Positions 24,934-33,523 of a stretch of DNA of 64,000 nucleotides are shown here, in pieces (position 1 is the first letter of the stretch; each line of letters begins with the position of its first letter). A program made the translations under genes and the position numbers. This DNA comes from CAZRRV01 sp045660865 (lineage in GTDB: Bacteria > Bacillota > Clostridia > Oscillospirales > Acutalibacteraceae), in the NCBI GenBank assembly GCA_045660865.1, contig JAZREP010000019.1, positions 62,001-126,000 on the forward strand. Direction: 5' to 3'. The notes under the pieces were generated by a model that saw only the letters and a program-made list of their open reading frames with translations, was not told the DNA's origin and made no database searches.

Positions 24934-26877
24934 TTAAATATCAAGGTCTGTCGCAAATACTGCGTTGTCTTCAATGAATTTTCTTCTGGGCTCTACCTCT
25001 TCACCCATTAACATAGTGAAGGTTTCGTCAGCCAAAGCGGCATCGTTAATATCAACACGAAGCATTGTTCTGTGCTCAGGGTCAAGTGTGGTTTCCCACA
25101 ACTGTTCGGGGTCCATCTCACCAAGACCTTTGTAGCGCTGAATGTCAACGTTTCCGCCCAGCTCTTCAATATATCTGTCTCTTTCCTCATCGGTAAAGGC
25201 ATCGTAATAGCGTTTACCTTTAATAACTCGGTATAAAGGGGGTTGCGCTAAATAAATATGTCCTGTTTCTATCAACTCCGGCATATAGCGGAAGAAGAAG
25301 GTTAAAAGCAGGGTACGAATATGGCTACCGTCTACGTCGGCATCGGCCATAATTACTATTTTATCATAGCGTAATTTTTCAATATCAAAGTTTTCGGCAA
25401 TACCTGTGCCAAGCGCCGTTACAACGGGGGCTAATTTTTCGTTGCCGAATACTTTATCTATTCTTGCTTTTTCTACGTTAAGCATTTTACCCCACAAAGG
25501 AAGTATTGCTTGATATGTGCTGTTTCTTCCTTCAACCGCACTACCGCCCGCAGAGTCACCCTCTACGATAAAGAGTTCGGTTTTGGTCGGGTCGTCAGAA
25601 ATACAGTCTTTTAATTTTTCCGGCATTCTGGTTTTGCCGCCGATACCGGCTTTATTTCTGGACGCATCTCTGGCTCTTTGTGCCGCCTCACGAGCATTAG
25701 AAGCCGCAATTGCTTTATCAATTATAATTTTTGAATCGTTCGGGTGGTCCTCTAAGAATTTGTAAAGCTGGTCATTTACAAGTTCTCTTACTAATTGACC
25801 GATTGAGGTGTTACCCAGCTTTGCTTTTGTCTGGCTTTCAAACTGTGCATCAGCAAGTTTTACCGAAACAACCGCAATAAGACCCTCTAAAATATCGTCG
25901 GCTTTTAGATTGTCTGATGATTCTTTTAACTTTTTAAAGTCGTGGGCATACTTGTTTACCACCCTTGTAACAGTTTGGCGGAACGCCTGCTCGTGGGTAC
26001 CACCGTCAATTGTGTGGAGGGTGTTTGCAAACGAAAGTATTTTGTTGTCATAAGAGGTTGACCAGATAAGAGCAATTTCCGCTGTGCTGTCGCCCTTACT
26101 GCCCGAAAGATAAATAACCTCGCTGTTTAAGCTTTCCTTTTTTACGCCTGCAAGGATATACTCGACATACGATTTTATACCGCCTTCATAGCAAAGGTCA
26201 TCTACTTTTTCATAAGTGAAAGCGTCTTTTCTTTGGTCGCTGAGAACTATTCTTATGCCTGCGTTTAAGAAGGCTTGCTCTCTAAGTCTTGTAAGTAAAG
26301 TATCATAATCATATACAGTTGTGTCGGTGAAAATATCCGGGTCGGGTTTAAAGGTAACTATTGTTCCTGTTTCGTTTGTTTCACCTATAATTTCAAGGTC
26401 GGAAACTATATTACCCTTTTCATAACGCTGTTTGTAAATATTTTTACCATCTTTAATTTCAACCTCAAGCCAAGAAGAAAGGGCATTAACAACCGAGGCT
26501 CCTACACCGTGCAGACCGCCCGAAACCTTGTATCCGTTACCGCCGAATTTACCGCCTGCATGCAAAATGGTAAATACAACCGTTACGGTAGGAATACCTT
26601 TTTGAGGGTTAATACCAACAGGTATACCACGGCCGTTATCGGCAACCCTTATTACGTCGCCGTCTAAAATATCAACATTGATTCTGTCGCAGTATCCGGC
26701 AAGGTTTTCGTCAATTGCGTTATCAACAATTTCGTATACAAGATGATGTAAACCTCTTTCACCGGTTGAACCGATGTACATACCCGGCCTTTTCCTTACA
26801 GCCTCTAATCCTTCTAAGACTTGTATGGAGTTTTCATCATAACTTTCTGTAACCGGTGTGTTAATATCGATGCTCAT
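24934..26877 (-). CDS. gyrB: DNA gyrase subunit B
   Basis: The 647-residue product is the ATPase subunit of gyrase. The GHKL ATP site (EIVDNAIDE, DNGRGIPVG, GGLHGVGASVVNALS), the TOPRIM motif EGDSAGGSA and the metal-binding DADVDGSHIRTLLLTFF are all present. Length is that of the short, Gram-positive type. It lies 12 bases downstream of remB in the origin-proximal block. GGAGAATAAG precedes the ATG. No substitution stands out in the TOPRIM core. Confidence 0.97.
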   Translation of the reverse strand: MSIDINTPVTESYDENSIQVLEGLEAVRKRPGMYIGSTGERGLHHLVYEIVDNAIDENLAGYCDRINVDILDGDVIRVADNGRGIPVGINPQKGIPTVTVVFTILHAGGKFGGNGYKVSGGLHGVGASVVNALSSWLEVEIKDGKNIYKQRYEKGNIVSDLEIIGETNETGTIVTFKPDPDIFTDTTVYDYDTLLTRLREQAFLNAGIRIVLSDQRKDAFTYEKVDDLCYEGGIKSYVEYILAGVKKESLNSEVIYLSGSKGDSTAEIALIWSTSYDNKILSFANTLHTIDGGTHEQAFRQTVTRVVNKYAHDFKKLKESSDNLKADDILEGLIAVVSVKLADAQFESQTKAKLGNTSIGQLVRELVNDQLYKFLEDHPNDSKIIIDKAIAASNAREAAQRARDASRNKAGIGGKTRMPEKLKDCISDDPTKTELFIVEGDSAGGSAVEGRNSTYQAILPLWGKMLNVEKARIDKVFGNEKLAPVVTALGTGIAENFDIEKLRYDKIVIMADADVDGSHIRTLLLTFFFRYMPELIETGHIYLAQPPLYRVIKGKRYYDAFTDEERDRYIEELGGNVDIQRYKGLGEMDPEQLWETTLDPEHRTMLRVDINDAALADETFTMLMGEEVEPRRKFIEDNAVFATDLDI

Positions 26878-26889
26878 CTTATTCTCCTT

Positions 26890-27138
26890 TTATTTTAATC
26901 CGTTTTTTATACGTTTTTTTATAGTTGTTGTTGAAAGCTGTGTTATATAAATTTCACCGCTGCTTAAAAGAATAAATGATTTTGGTAAATCGTATCCCAG
27001 CGCTATAACTTTGCCTTCTTTTTCTTTTCTATTTAAAAAATCTCTGGTTTTTTTCGAAACGGTGGTAGTATCCATATCGAATACACCTATAATCGTATCG
27101 GTTTTTAATATAATTTGGTTTTCAAGCTTTACATACAT
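26890..27138 (-). CDS. remB: RemB/YaaB (DUF370-like) small regulator
   Basis: This 82-residue protein has the RemA/RemB-like pattern: a beta-rich start with LENQIILKTDTIIGVFDMDTTTVSKKTRDFL and then GKVIALGYDLPKSFILLSSGEIYITQLSTTTIKKR. RemB, encoded between recF and gyrB in Bacillus, helps activate extracellular matrix genes. Position and size are conserved here. The gene lies three bases after the recF stop. Target genes cannot be predicted from the window. Confidence 0.87.
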   Translation of the reverse strand: MYVKLENQIILKTDTIIGVFDMDTTTVSKKTRDFLNRKEKEGKVIALGYDLPKSFILLSSGEIYITQLSTTTIKKRIKNGLK

Positions 27139-27141
27139 TAT

Positions 27142-28218
27142 TTAATCCTCACAAAGCTCGCCGTTTTCTATTTTAAAAACTTTTCCTTTTGTCAGTCTTT
27201 GTATGTGAGATGGGTCGCAACAGGTTATAAATACCTGCCAATCTTTTATATGGTTAAGAATGTAGTTTTGGCGTTTTTCATCCAATTCACTTAACACATC
27301 ATCTAAAAGGGCAATTGGTTGTTCGCCTGTTTTATTTTTCATTATTGCGGCTTGCGCTAATTTTAATGTTAGTGCCGCTGAACGGCGCTGGCCTTGAGAA
27401 GCATAAATTCTTGCCGCTTTTCCTTCAATATTTACAACTAATTCATCCCTGTGCGGACCAACTGAGGTTGAAATATTTCTTAAATCCTCTTTTTCCTGGG
27501 CTTTTAGTTTTAATCCGTACTCATACGTGTTTTCATCTCCGGTGGTTTCGTAGTAAATATCCATTTTTTCGGTGCCGTCGGCTAAACCACCATAAATGTT
27601 AGGGATTTCTTGTCTTAACTGTTCTACATAATTCTTTCTGATTTTAATAATTTCAGCGCCCTGCTTGCTTAATGAAAAATCATAATCCGCAAGACAAGAA
27701 TACATAGAATAATCATATTTAATTGTTTTTAATAAGGCATTTCTTTGCTGTAATATATGGTTGTAATTTCTAATTTTTTCAATATAGGCAGGGTATATAA
27801 AACCGATTCCTAAATCAAGCATTTTTCGTCTTGCTGCAGGACCTTCGTTTATAATGCCTAAATCAGTAGGTGAAAAGATGATTGCGTTTAAATTTCCTAC
27901 AAGCTCACTTGCATTTTTTAAATCAATTTCATTTAAACTTACTTTTCTGCCGTTTTGGATTTCCATTTCGGCTGTTTGTATTCTGCCGGATGAATAAAAA
28001 GAAATATTAAGTTCGGATTTTTCGTTTCCTATTTTTACTAATTGGTTATCTTTAACGCCACGGAAACTTTTAGCTCCAGTAAAAAGCCAAATAGCCTCTA
28101 ACACGCTGGTTTTACCCTGCGCGTTTTCTCCGTAAATTATATTTGTTTCTTTTCCGGCATTTAATTTTAATTTTTCTATATTTTTGAAATTAGAAATATC
28201 AATATTTAGTACATGCAT
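27142..28218 (-). CDS. recF: DNA replication and repair protein RecF
   Basis: The 358-residue product is the SMC-like ATPase RecF, which helps load RecA at single-strand gaps. Walker A is GENAQGKTSVLEAIW near residue 32, the signature region is SQGQRRSAALTLKLAQA and Walker B is PIALLDDVLSELD. It follows the S4-domain gene by 11 bases in the standard dnaA-dnaN-yaaA-recF order. Length is typical. Confidence 0.95.
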   Translation of the reverse strand: MHVLNIDISNFKNIEKLKLNAGKETNIIYGENAQGKTSVLEAIWLFTGAKSFRGVKDNQLVKIGNEKSELNISFYSSGRIQTAEMEIQNGRKVSLNEIDLKNASELVGNLNAIIFSPTDLGIINEGPAARRKMLDLGIGFIYPAYIEKIRNYNHILQQRNALLKTIKYDYSMYSCLADYDFSLSKQGAEIIKIRKNYVEQLRQEIPNIYGGLADGTEKMDIYYETTGDENTYEYGLKLKAQEKEDLRNISTSVGPHRDELVVNIEGKAARIYASQGQRRSAALTLKLAQAAIMKNKTGEQPIALLDDVLSELDEKRQNYILNHIKDWQVFITCCDPSHIQRLTKGKVFKIENGELCED

Positions 28219-28229
28219 CTTTTGTTACC

Positions 28230-28439
28230 TTAGGCTTTTGCCACCTTAACTTTTTTAGAATTAAATTCTACTGTTTCTCCACCGCGAAGCTTTTTACCTC
28301 TCATATCGCAAACTTCACCGTCTACTAATACTTCGCCGTTTTGAATTACTACCTTTGCATGACCTCCGGTTAAAACAAGACCACTTATTTTTAAAACATC
28401 GTCTAATCTTATATAATCGCCTTTAAATTTAATTTCCAT
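28230..28439 (-). CDS. yaaA: S4-domain RNA-binding protein (YaaA-like)
   Basis: The 69-residue product is almost entirely an S4 fold (RLDDVLKISGLVLTGGHAKVVIQNGEVLVDGEVCDMRGKKLRGGETV). YaaA is a small conserved protein between dnaN and recF in Firmicutes, thought to bind ribosomal RNA or ribosome intermediates. The start codon directly abuts the dnaN stop codon, and the ribosome site (GAGGAAAAATAA) lies inside dnaN, indicating coupling. Confidence 0.92.
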   Translation of the reverse strand: MEIKFKGDYIRLDDVLKISGLVLTGGHAKVVIQNGEVLVDGEVCDMRGKKLRGGETVEFNSKKVKVAKA

Positions 28440-29555
28440 TTATTTTTCCTCTGGTCTGTTTAATCTCATAGGCATAATCATATATGAAAAATTATTGTTT
28501 TCCACAGGAGAAATAACCATTGGTGAAAAAGGTCCGTTGAAATTCAAAATAACTTCTTCATCATCAATAGCTTTTAATGCTTCAAGCAGAAAACGGCTGT
28601 TAAATCCTATTTCAAATTCTTCACCGTTTAATTCTATTTCATAAGAATCTGTTCCTCTACCTAAAGCACTTGCACAAGAAAAAACTATTTTTTCTTTGTT
28701 TATAATGCAGCGAATGGGTGTTTTAATCTGTTCGCTTATAAGTAAAGAAATTCTTTCAATTATACTAATAATATCTTTTGCATTTACTAAAATTGTTGAA
28801 CTGAATTTTTGAGGGATACTGTTTTTATAATTTATAAATTCGCCCTCTAATAAACGGGAAATTATTTCATATTCCTCAGCTTTAATCATAATGTGATTTT
28901 GTGAAATAAATATTTCTATATTTTCACTTTCATCATTTATAATTCTTACTATTTCGTTTAAAAGTCTGCCGGGAATAACGAATTTTTCATTTAAACCTGA
29001 CTCTAATTTTTCTTTTCTTACTGCCATTCTAAAACCGTCAACACTAACAACAGTAATAAAAGCGGGTTCAATTTCAAATAAAGCGCCTTTTAATATAGGT
29101 TTTTGAGTATCTTCTGTTGCAACAGAGAAGATAGTTTTATTAACCATATCTTTAAATAATGAGGAAGGTAGATTTATTCCGTTAACGTTTTCAATTGTAG
29201 GAATTTCAGGATAATCTTCTGCACTTATACCTAAAATATCAAAAACGGCTTTTCCGCTTTCGAAATGGCACATATATCTTTCATCAACTGAAATATCAAT
29301 ATAATTGTCAACCATTTTACGAACTATTTCACCAAAGATACGTGCAGAAATAACTATTTTACCTTCTTTATAAACCTTAGCAGGAATAGTTTTCTTCATT
29401 CCCATTTCAAGATTGTAAGAAATTAAGGTTAATTCATTATTTTCAGCAGAAATATAAATTCCTTCTAATACCGGTAATGAAGATTTAGGAGATGCTACTC
29501 TTGATAAATGTGTGACAACCTCACTTAAAAGTTGTCTTTCAACAGATATTTTCAT
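28440..29555 (-). CDS. dnaN: DNA polymerase III beta sliding clamp
   Basis: The 371-residue product is the three-domain sliding clamp. It starts MKISVERQLLSEVVTHLSRV and ends with the conserved clamp tail MIMPMRL near the C-terminus, which forms part of the partner-binding cleft. AAGGAG lies upstream of the ATG. It is separated from dnaA by 302 bases of AT-rich DNA that form the oriC candidate. Base composition is more AT-rich than in the genes on either flank of the origin block. Confidence 0.96.
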   Translation of the reverse strand: MKISVERQLLSEVVTHLSRVASPKSSLPVLEGIYISAENNELTLISYNLEMGMKKTIPAKVYKEGKIVISARIFGEIVRKMVDNYIDISVDERYMCHFESGKAVFDILGISAEDYPEIPTIENVNGINLPSSLFKDMVNKTIFSVATEDTQKPILKGALFEIEPAFITVVSVDGFRMAVRKEKLESGLNEKFVIPGRLLNEIVRIINDESENIEIFISQNHIMIKAEEYEIISRLLEGEFINYKNSIPQKFSSTILVNAKDIISIIERISLLISEQIKTPIRCIINKEKIVFSCASALGRGTDSYEIELNGEEFEIGFNSRFLLEALKAIDDEEVILNFNGPFSPMVISPVENNNFSYMIMPMRLNRPEEK

Positions 29556-29857
29556 AAAAATTTCTCCTTGTGTATTTTTTTAACATAATTTTTTCGTTTG
29601 TTTGAAAACAAGAAAAATAAATCAATTTATTATTTATAAAAACAGTAGTAATAATAAAGCATGTTCAAAACTTGTATTTTCAAAAACTGGTTTATTTATC
29701 AACAAAAATTGAAATAAAGTTTTAAAATTAAAAAGTGTAAATATGTGTAAAAAACATTGGTAATTTTTTACATTTAAACAACCGTGTGGAAAAGTTTTTA
29801 AAAGTAGATGTGTAATTGTGGAAAAAAAGCAAAATTATGTAAACAAAGGTAACTTGA
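29556..29857. other. Candidate replication origin oriC (dnaA-dnaN intergenic region)
   Basis: This 302-base gene-free stretch is strongly AT-rich and holds DnaA-box-like nonamers: TTATCAACA at 29696-29704, TGTGTAAAA at 29744-29752 and TGTGGAAAA at 29785-29793 and 29817-29825 (the last three are reverse orientation). TAGTAATAATAA at 29646-29657 resembles a DnaA-trio run, and the 29581-29760 segment could serve as unwinding element. The GTGTAAA motif is repeated at 10-base spacing near 29735-29751. Strand bias of genes flips here. The boxes mostly fit TTTTNCACA rather than TTATCCACA. No open reading frame is credible. Confidence 0.75.
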
Positions 29858-31168
29858 TTAGTTATTTGCTAAGTTTTTAATGATTTCTTCAACTACATAT
29901 CTCTTAGATTTGTCGTTTTTAAGAATAGGCTCAATTTTGCTGACAGAGTGAATTATTGTTGTGTGGTGAAGATTAAACTCTTTTCCAATAGAAAGGAAGG
30001 AAAGCTGAGTTAATTCTTTTGCCAAGTAAATAGCAATCTGTCTGGCATATAAAATTTCTGCCGAGCGGCGAGGGGACATTATATCCTCAACCGATACCAT
30101 TAAAGTACGGCTAACCTCTTCTACAATTCTTGCAACTGTAACAGGACGAGATTTACTGTCGTTAATAATATCTTTAATAAGCCCCTGAACAGCCGAAATT
30201 GTAGGCTGGCGCTTTTGAATTTGGATATATGCCTGCAATTTTTTTACAACACCTTCTAATTGGCGGGTGTTCATTTTAATTTGGTCGGCAATAAAGAAAA
30301 CGATTTCTTCATCAATATCAATATTTGCAGCTTGTGCTTTGTTACGGATGATACCCACACGAGTTTCAAAATCGGGTGGCGACATATCGGTAATAAGTCC
30401 GCTTTCAAAACGGCTGCGAATACGGATATCCATATTATCAATTTCCTTAGGCGGACGGTCAGATGTAATAATTACCTGTTTACCAGCCTGAGAAAGCACA
30501 TTAAAGGTATTAAAAAACTCTTCTTGAATAGAGTCTTTACCTGCAATAAAGTGAATGTCATCAATGATTAGAACATCGACCGAACGATAACGGTCGTGAA
30601 AAAGTTTTGTTGTGTGGGAACGGATAGCCTCAATAATTCGGTTTCCAAATTCTTCACCACGCATATATTCCACGATTTTTTCGGGGAACTTTTCAGCAAT
30701 ACGGTTCTTTATTGCGAGAACAAGGTGGGTTTTACCAACACCTGAGTTTCCGTAAATAAACAACGGGCTGTAAACAACCGTTGGGCTTTCGGCAACAGCA
30801 AGACTTGCCGCATGAGCAAAGCGGTTGGAGGAGCCGACAATAAAGTTATCAAAAGTAAAGGATAAATCCCCGCTGGGCCTGCGGGTGATGGCAATAGGCT
30901 CGTCCTTTTGCTGCTCGTCTGCAACAACAACTTCAATCTTTAACGGGAGGCCCGAAATTTGCAAAAGGCACTCCTCCATGCGGTCTTTATAAAAGTCGTT
31001 AAAGATTCCTCTTTTTATATCATTAAAAATTTGTAAAACTAAAACACCGGACTGTAAAGAAACCGGTTTAATATCACGAATCCACACGTTAAAACCAACG
31101 TCGCTGATGTGTTTTTTACTCTCCTCACAGGCGGCTTCCCAAAGCTCTGATAAAGAGTCCAGACCCAT
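29858..31168 (-). CDS. dnaA: Chromosomal replication initiator protein DnaA
   Basis: The 436-residue product has domain I (about 1-85), a short domain II, the AAA+ domain with Walker A GNSGVGKTHL and Walker B VDVLIIDDIHF, and the C-terminal DNA-binding domain. The recognition helix is unusual: where most DnaA proteins have FGGRDHTTV, this one reads FNLHHTTII, so the aspartate that contacts the box is His and the usual Arg is Leu. The arginine of the preceding basic loop (ARQIAIYLAKEL) is kept. The ATG has AAAGGA upstream and a consensus promoter at 31208-31236 overlapped by box-like sites, suggesting autoregulation. Confidence 0.95.
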   Translation of the reverse strand: MGLDSLSELWEAACEESKKHISDVGFNVWIRDIKPVSLQSGVLVLQIFNDIKRGIFNDFYKDRMEECLLQISGLPLKIEVVVADEQQKDEPIAITRRPSGDLSFTFDNFIVGSSNRFAHAASLAVAESPTVVYSPLFIYGNSGVGKTHLVLAIKNRIAEKFPEKIVEYMRGEEFGNRIIEAIRSHTTKLFHDRYRSVDVLIIDDIHFIAGKDSIQEEFFNTFNVLSQAGKQVIITSDRPPKEIDNMDIRIRSRFESGLITDMSPPDFETRVGIIRNKAQAANIDIDEEIVFFIADQIKMNTRQLEGVVKKLQAYIQIQKRQPTISAVQGLIKDIINDSKSRPVTVARIVEEVSRTLMVSVEDIMSPRRSAEILYARQIAIYLAKELTQLSFLSIGKEFNLHHTTIIHSVSKIEPILKNDKSKRYVVEEIIKNLANN

Positions 31169-31207
31169 ATTTTTTCATCCTTTCACAATACAAAATTACA
31201 CATTAAA

Positions 31208-31236
31208 ATTATAACACACTTTTGCACAAATTTCAA
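31208..31236 (-). promoter_or_regulatory. Consensus promoter of dnaA
   Basis: On the minus strand TTGAAA and TATAAT are separated by 17 bases, with TG one base before the -10 box. The predicted start leaves a leader of about 30 bases. Confidence 0.8.
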
Positions 31237-31252
31237 TCAAAAATGTGCAAAA
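31220..31252. promoter_or_regulatory. Inverted pair of DnaA-box-like sites in the dnaA promoter
   Basis: TTTTGCACA (31220-31228) and TGTGCAAAA (31244-31252) are exact inverted copies separated by 15 bases. The first sits between the -35 and -10 boxes of the dnaA promoter and the second just upstream of -35, so DnaA bound here would block its own promoter. Confidence 0.55.
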
Positions 31253-31270
31253 AACATCGAGAAAAAACGC

Positions 31271-31301
31271 AAAAATCCCACCGAAATTTTAATCGGTGGG
31301 A
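31271..31301 (-). terminator. Intrinsic terminator of the zinc-ribbon protein gene
   Basis: On the minus strand the arms TCCCACCGA and TCGGTGGGA are followed by TTTTTG. It isolates dnaA from the gene upstream. Confidence 0.82.
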
Positions 31302-31316
31302 CAAGTGTTATTTTTT

Positions 31317-32159
31317 CTATTTTAATTTAATCAAAGCCGATAAAGAAGGGGTGTTTTTATCCTCTTTTTCAAAGTAAATATAGTAGCTTGCATTAGACGA
31401 AGAGGTGGTTGCAACCGCAATCTCTTCCTCCTCATCAAAAGAGAATTGGAAAGCCGAATCAAAGCTGTTATAAATTTCGTTGTAGGTCTGTCCAACCTTG
31501 GCTCCCGAAACAATTTCGCCACCCTTTAAAACAATTACCGAATCAACTCTGTCGGAATCGTTAGGAGAAGCAGAATTAACAATAAACTTATAATTGCAAT
31601 TTTTAAAGGAAAGGATACTTCCTTCGCCCTCGTTACTTTCGGTAGAAGAAATATCACCAAAATTCTTTTTCAAATCGGCAACAGTAAAGGACAAATAATT
31701 TGAGCCCGGAAGCACCGTAACAGGAAGGGTTGTTTGCTCTTGTGATGATGACTCGGTAGCGTTCGGCTCTAAAGAGGTAGCAGAGCTTGTATTAACCGAG
31801 TTGTAAAAAGGTAAAGAAACGGTAGAGTTAACCGAAACTGTGCTTTCTACCGAAGAAGCGGACTCAACTTCTGATGGGGAATAATTTAGGTTTTCATCCG
31901 GTTTTGAGCAAGCTTTAAAAATAACAACAAACAGGATAATAATAAGCAAAGCAATAGCCGCAACGCTGCCGTAAAACATAATAAGCTGGCGCTTTTTCTC
32001 ATCCTTTAATTTAGGCTTTTTCTTAGGCGCACCCACAACAGGAATTACCCTTGTGGGCTCGGTTGGGGTGGGGATTTCATCGTTTTCTATATTTATATCG
32101 CAAAAAAGGCAATATTTAGAGCCGTAGGGCAACTCTCGGCCGCATTGTGGGCACTTCAT
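31317..32159 (-). CDS. Zinc-ribbon, single-span membrane protein of unknown function
   Basis: The 280-residue product begins with a zinc ribbon (CPQCGRELPYGSKYCLFC, residues 3-20), followed by a Pro-rich and a Lys-rich segment, one membrane span (about 62-83), a long Ser/Thr/Val-rich linker (about 95-150) and a C-terminal beta domain (about 155-280) ending SALIKLK. The topology puts the zinc ribbon in the cytoplasm and the beta domain outside. The outer domain shares layout with the lipoprotein at 9565-10068 (a beta segment, then a G-x-x-x-G-x-x-Y-x-x-I-Y helix). AAAGGTG precedes the ATG. It occupies the place next to dnaA where rpmH is usually found. Function is unknown. Confidence 0.75.
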   Translation of the reverse strand: MKCPQCGRELPYGSKYCLFCDINIENDEIPTPTEPTRVIPVVGAPKKKPKLKDEKKRQLIMFYGSVAAIALLIIILFVVIFKACSKPDENLNYSPSEVESASSVESTVSVNSTVSLPFYNSVNTSSATSLEPNATESSSQEQTTLPVTVLPGSNYLSFTVADLKKNFGDISSTESNEGEGSILSFKNCNYKFIVNSASPNDSDRVDSVIVLKGGEIVSGAKVGQTYNEIYNSFDSAFQFSFDEEEEIAVATTSSSNASYYIYFEKEDKNTPSLSALIKLK

Positions 32160-32267
32160 AAGAACACCTTTCCTTTCAAATATACTGCATTTTATATGAC
32201 AAAGTATGAGTAATTATAACATAAACACCGATAAAATGCAAATTTTATAAAATTTTATAAAAAAGTC

Positions 32268-32296
32268 TTGATAAGTATAGGTGGTTGGTATAAAAT
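32268..32296 (+). promoter_or_regulatory. Candidate promoter of iscS-iscU
   Basis: TTGATA and TAAAAT are separated by 17 bases, ending 42 bases before the chosen start. No IscR-like site is evident by eye. Confidence 0.6.
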
Positions 32297-32338
32297 ATTA
32301 GAATGGATAATTTAACTGATAAAAAGGGGAGTGAGGTT

Positions 32339-33523
32339 ATGGAAAAAAGGTTTGTCTATGCAGACAATGCGGCAACTACCGCAGTTGACCCGGCGGTTTT
32401 AAATAAAATGATGCCTTATTTCTGTGAAGAATACGGTAACGCCTCCAGCCTCTATAATTTTGGCACAAAGGCAAAAGCGGCAGTTGTTACAGCGCGTGAA
32501 AAGGTGGCAAAGGCCATTGGCGCAGAGCCGAGAGAAATCTACTTTTCGGCAGGCGGCAGCGAGTCGGACAACTGGGCAATAAAGGGTTATGCCCACGCAA
32601 TGCTTAAAAAGGGCAAAAATCATATTATCTCCTCTGCTTTTGAGCATCACGCAGTACTGCACACCTTAGATGCTTTGAAAAAAGAGGGTTTTGAGGTTAC
32701 TTTACTGCCGGTATATGAAAACGGAATAGTAAAGGCAGAGGATTTAAAGGCGGCTATAACCGACAAAACCGGTTTGGTTACAATAATGTTTGCAAACAAC
32801 GAAATTGGCACGATACAGCCGATAGCAGAGCTTGGCGCCATTTGTAAGGAAAAGGGAATAGCTTTCCATACTGACGCTGTTCAGGCGGTTGGTAATGTAC
32901 CGATAGATGTTAAGGCAATGAATATTGATATGCTGTCATTATCGGCACATAAATTCCACGGACCGAAAGGCATTGGCGCGCTTTATATTCGCAAAGGAAT
33001 CCGCTTCCAGAACTTGATTGACGGGGGCGCACAGGAGAACGGCCGCAGAGCCGGCACCGAGAACACTCCCGGTATAGTCGGTCTTGGTGAGGCTATTGAG
33101 TTAGCTTGCAGCAATTTAGAGCAAAAAGCGAAGGAAATCAAAGAAATTCGTGATTATGTAATAAAAGAGGCCTTGAAAATCCCATACTCGCGCTTAAACG
33201 GAGATAAAGAACAGCGTTTGCCCGGTAATGTAAACGTTTGCTTTGAGGGCATAGAGGGAGAATCACTGTTGCTTATGCTCGATTTAAAGGGCGTTTGCGC
33301 TTCCAGCGGTTCAGCCTGCACATCGGGCTCTTTGGACCCAAGCCACGTGCTTTTGGCGATTGGTCTTAAACACGAGGTGGCTCACGGCTCATTAAGGCTT
33401 AGTTTTTCAGATATAAATACAATGGACGATGCAAAATATATTGTCGAGGCTCTGCCCCCGATTGTTGAGCGGCTTCGTGAAATGTCGCCGCTGTGGGACA
33501 GAATTAAAGCGGAGGAAAAATAA
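32339..33523 (+). CDS. iscS: Cysteine desulfurase (NifS/IscS type)
   Basis: The 394-residue PLP enzyme takes sulfur from cysteine as an enzyme-bound persulfide and passes it to the scaffold encoded next. The N-terminal YADNAATTAVDP, the PLP-lysine region SAHKFHGPKGIGALY and the mobile catalytic cysteine loop CASSGSACTSGSLDPSHVL are present. I chose ATG at 32339, which has GTGAGG close upstream; an in-frame ATG twelve codons earlier has no ribosome site. The stop codon overlaps the iscU start (TAATG). Confidence 0.95.
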   Translation: MEKRFVYADNAATTAVDPAVLNKMMPYFCEEYGNASSLYNFGTKAKAAVVTAREKVAKAIGAEPREIYFSAGGSESDNWAIKGYAHAMLKKGKNHIISSAFEHHAVLHTLDALKKEGFEVTLLPVYENGIVKAEDLKAAITDKTGLVTIMFANNEIGTIQPIAELGAICKEKGIAFHTDAVQAVGNVPIDVKAMNIDMLSLSAHKFHGPKGIGALYIRKGIRFQNLIDGGAQENGRRAGTENTPGIVGLGEAIELACSNLEQKAKEIKEIRDYVIKEALKIPYSRLNGDKEQRLPGNVNVCFEGIEGESLLLMLDLKGVCASSGSACTSGSLDPSHVLLAIGLKHEVAHGSLRLSFSDINTMDDAKYIVEALPPIVERLREMSPLWDRIKAEEK

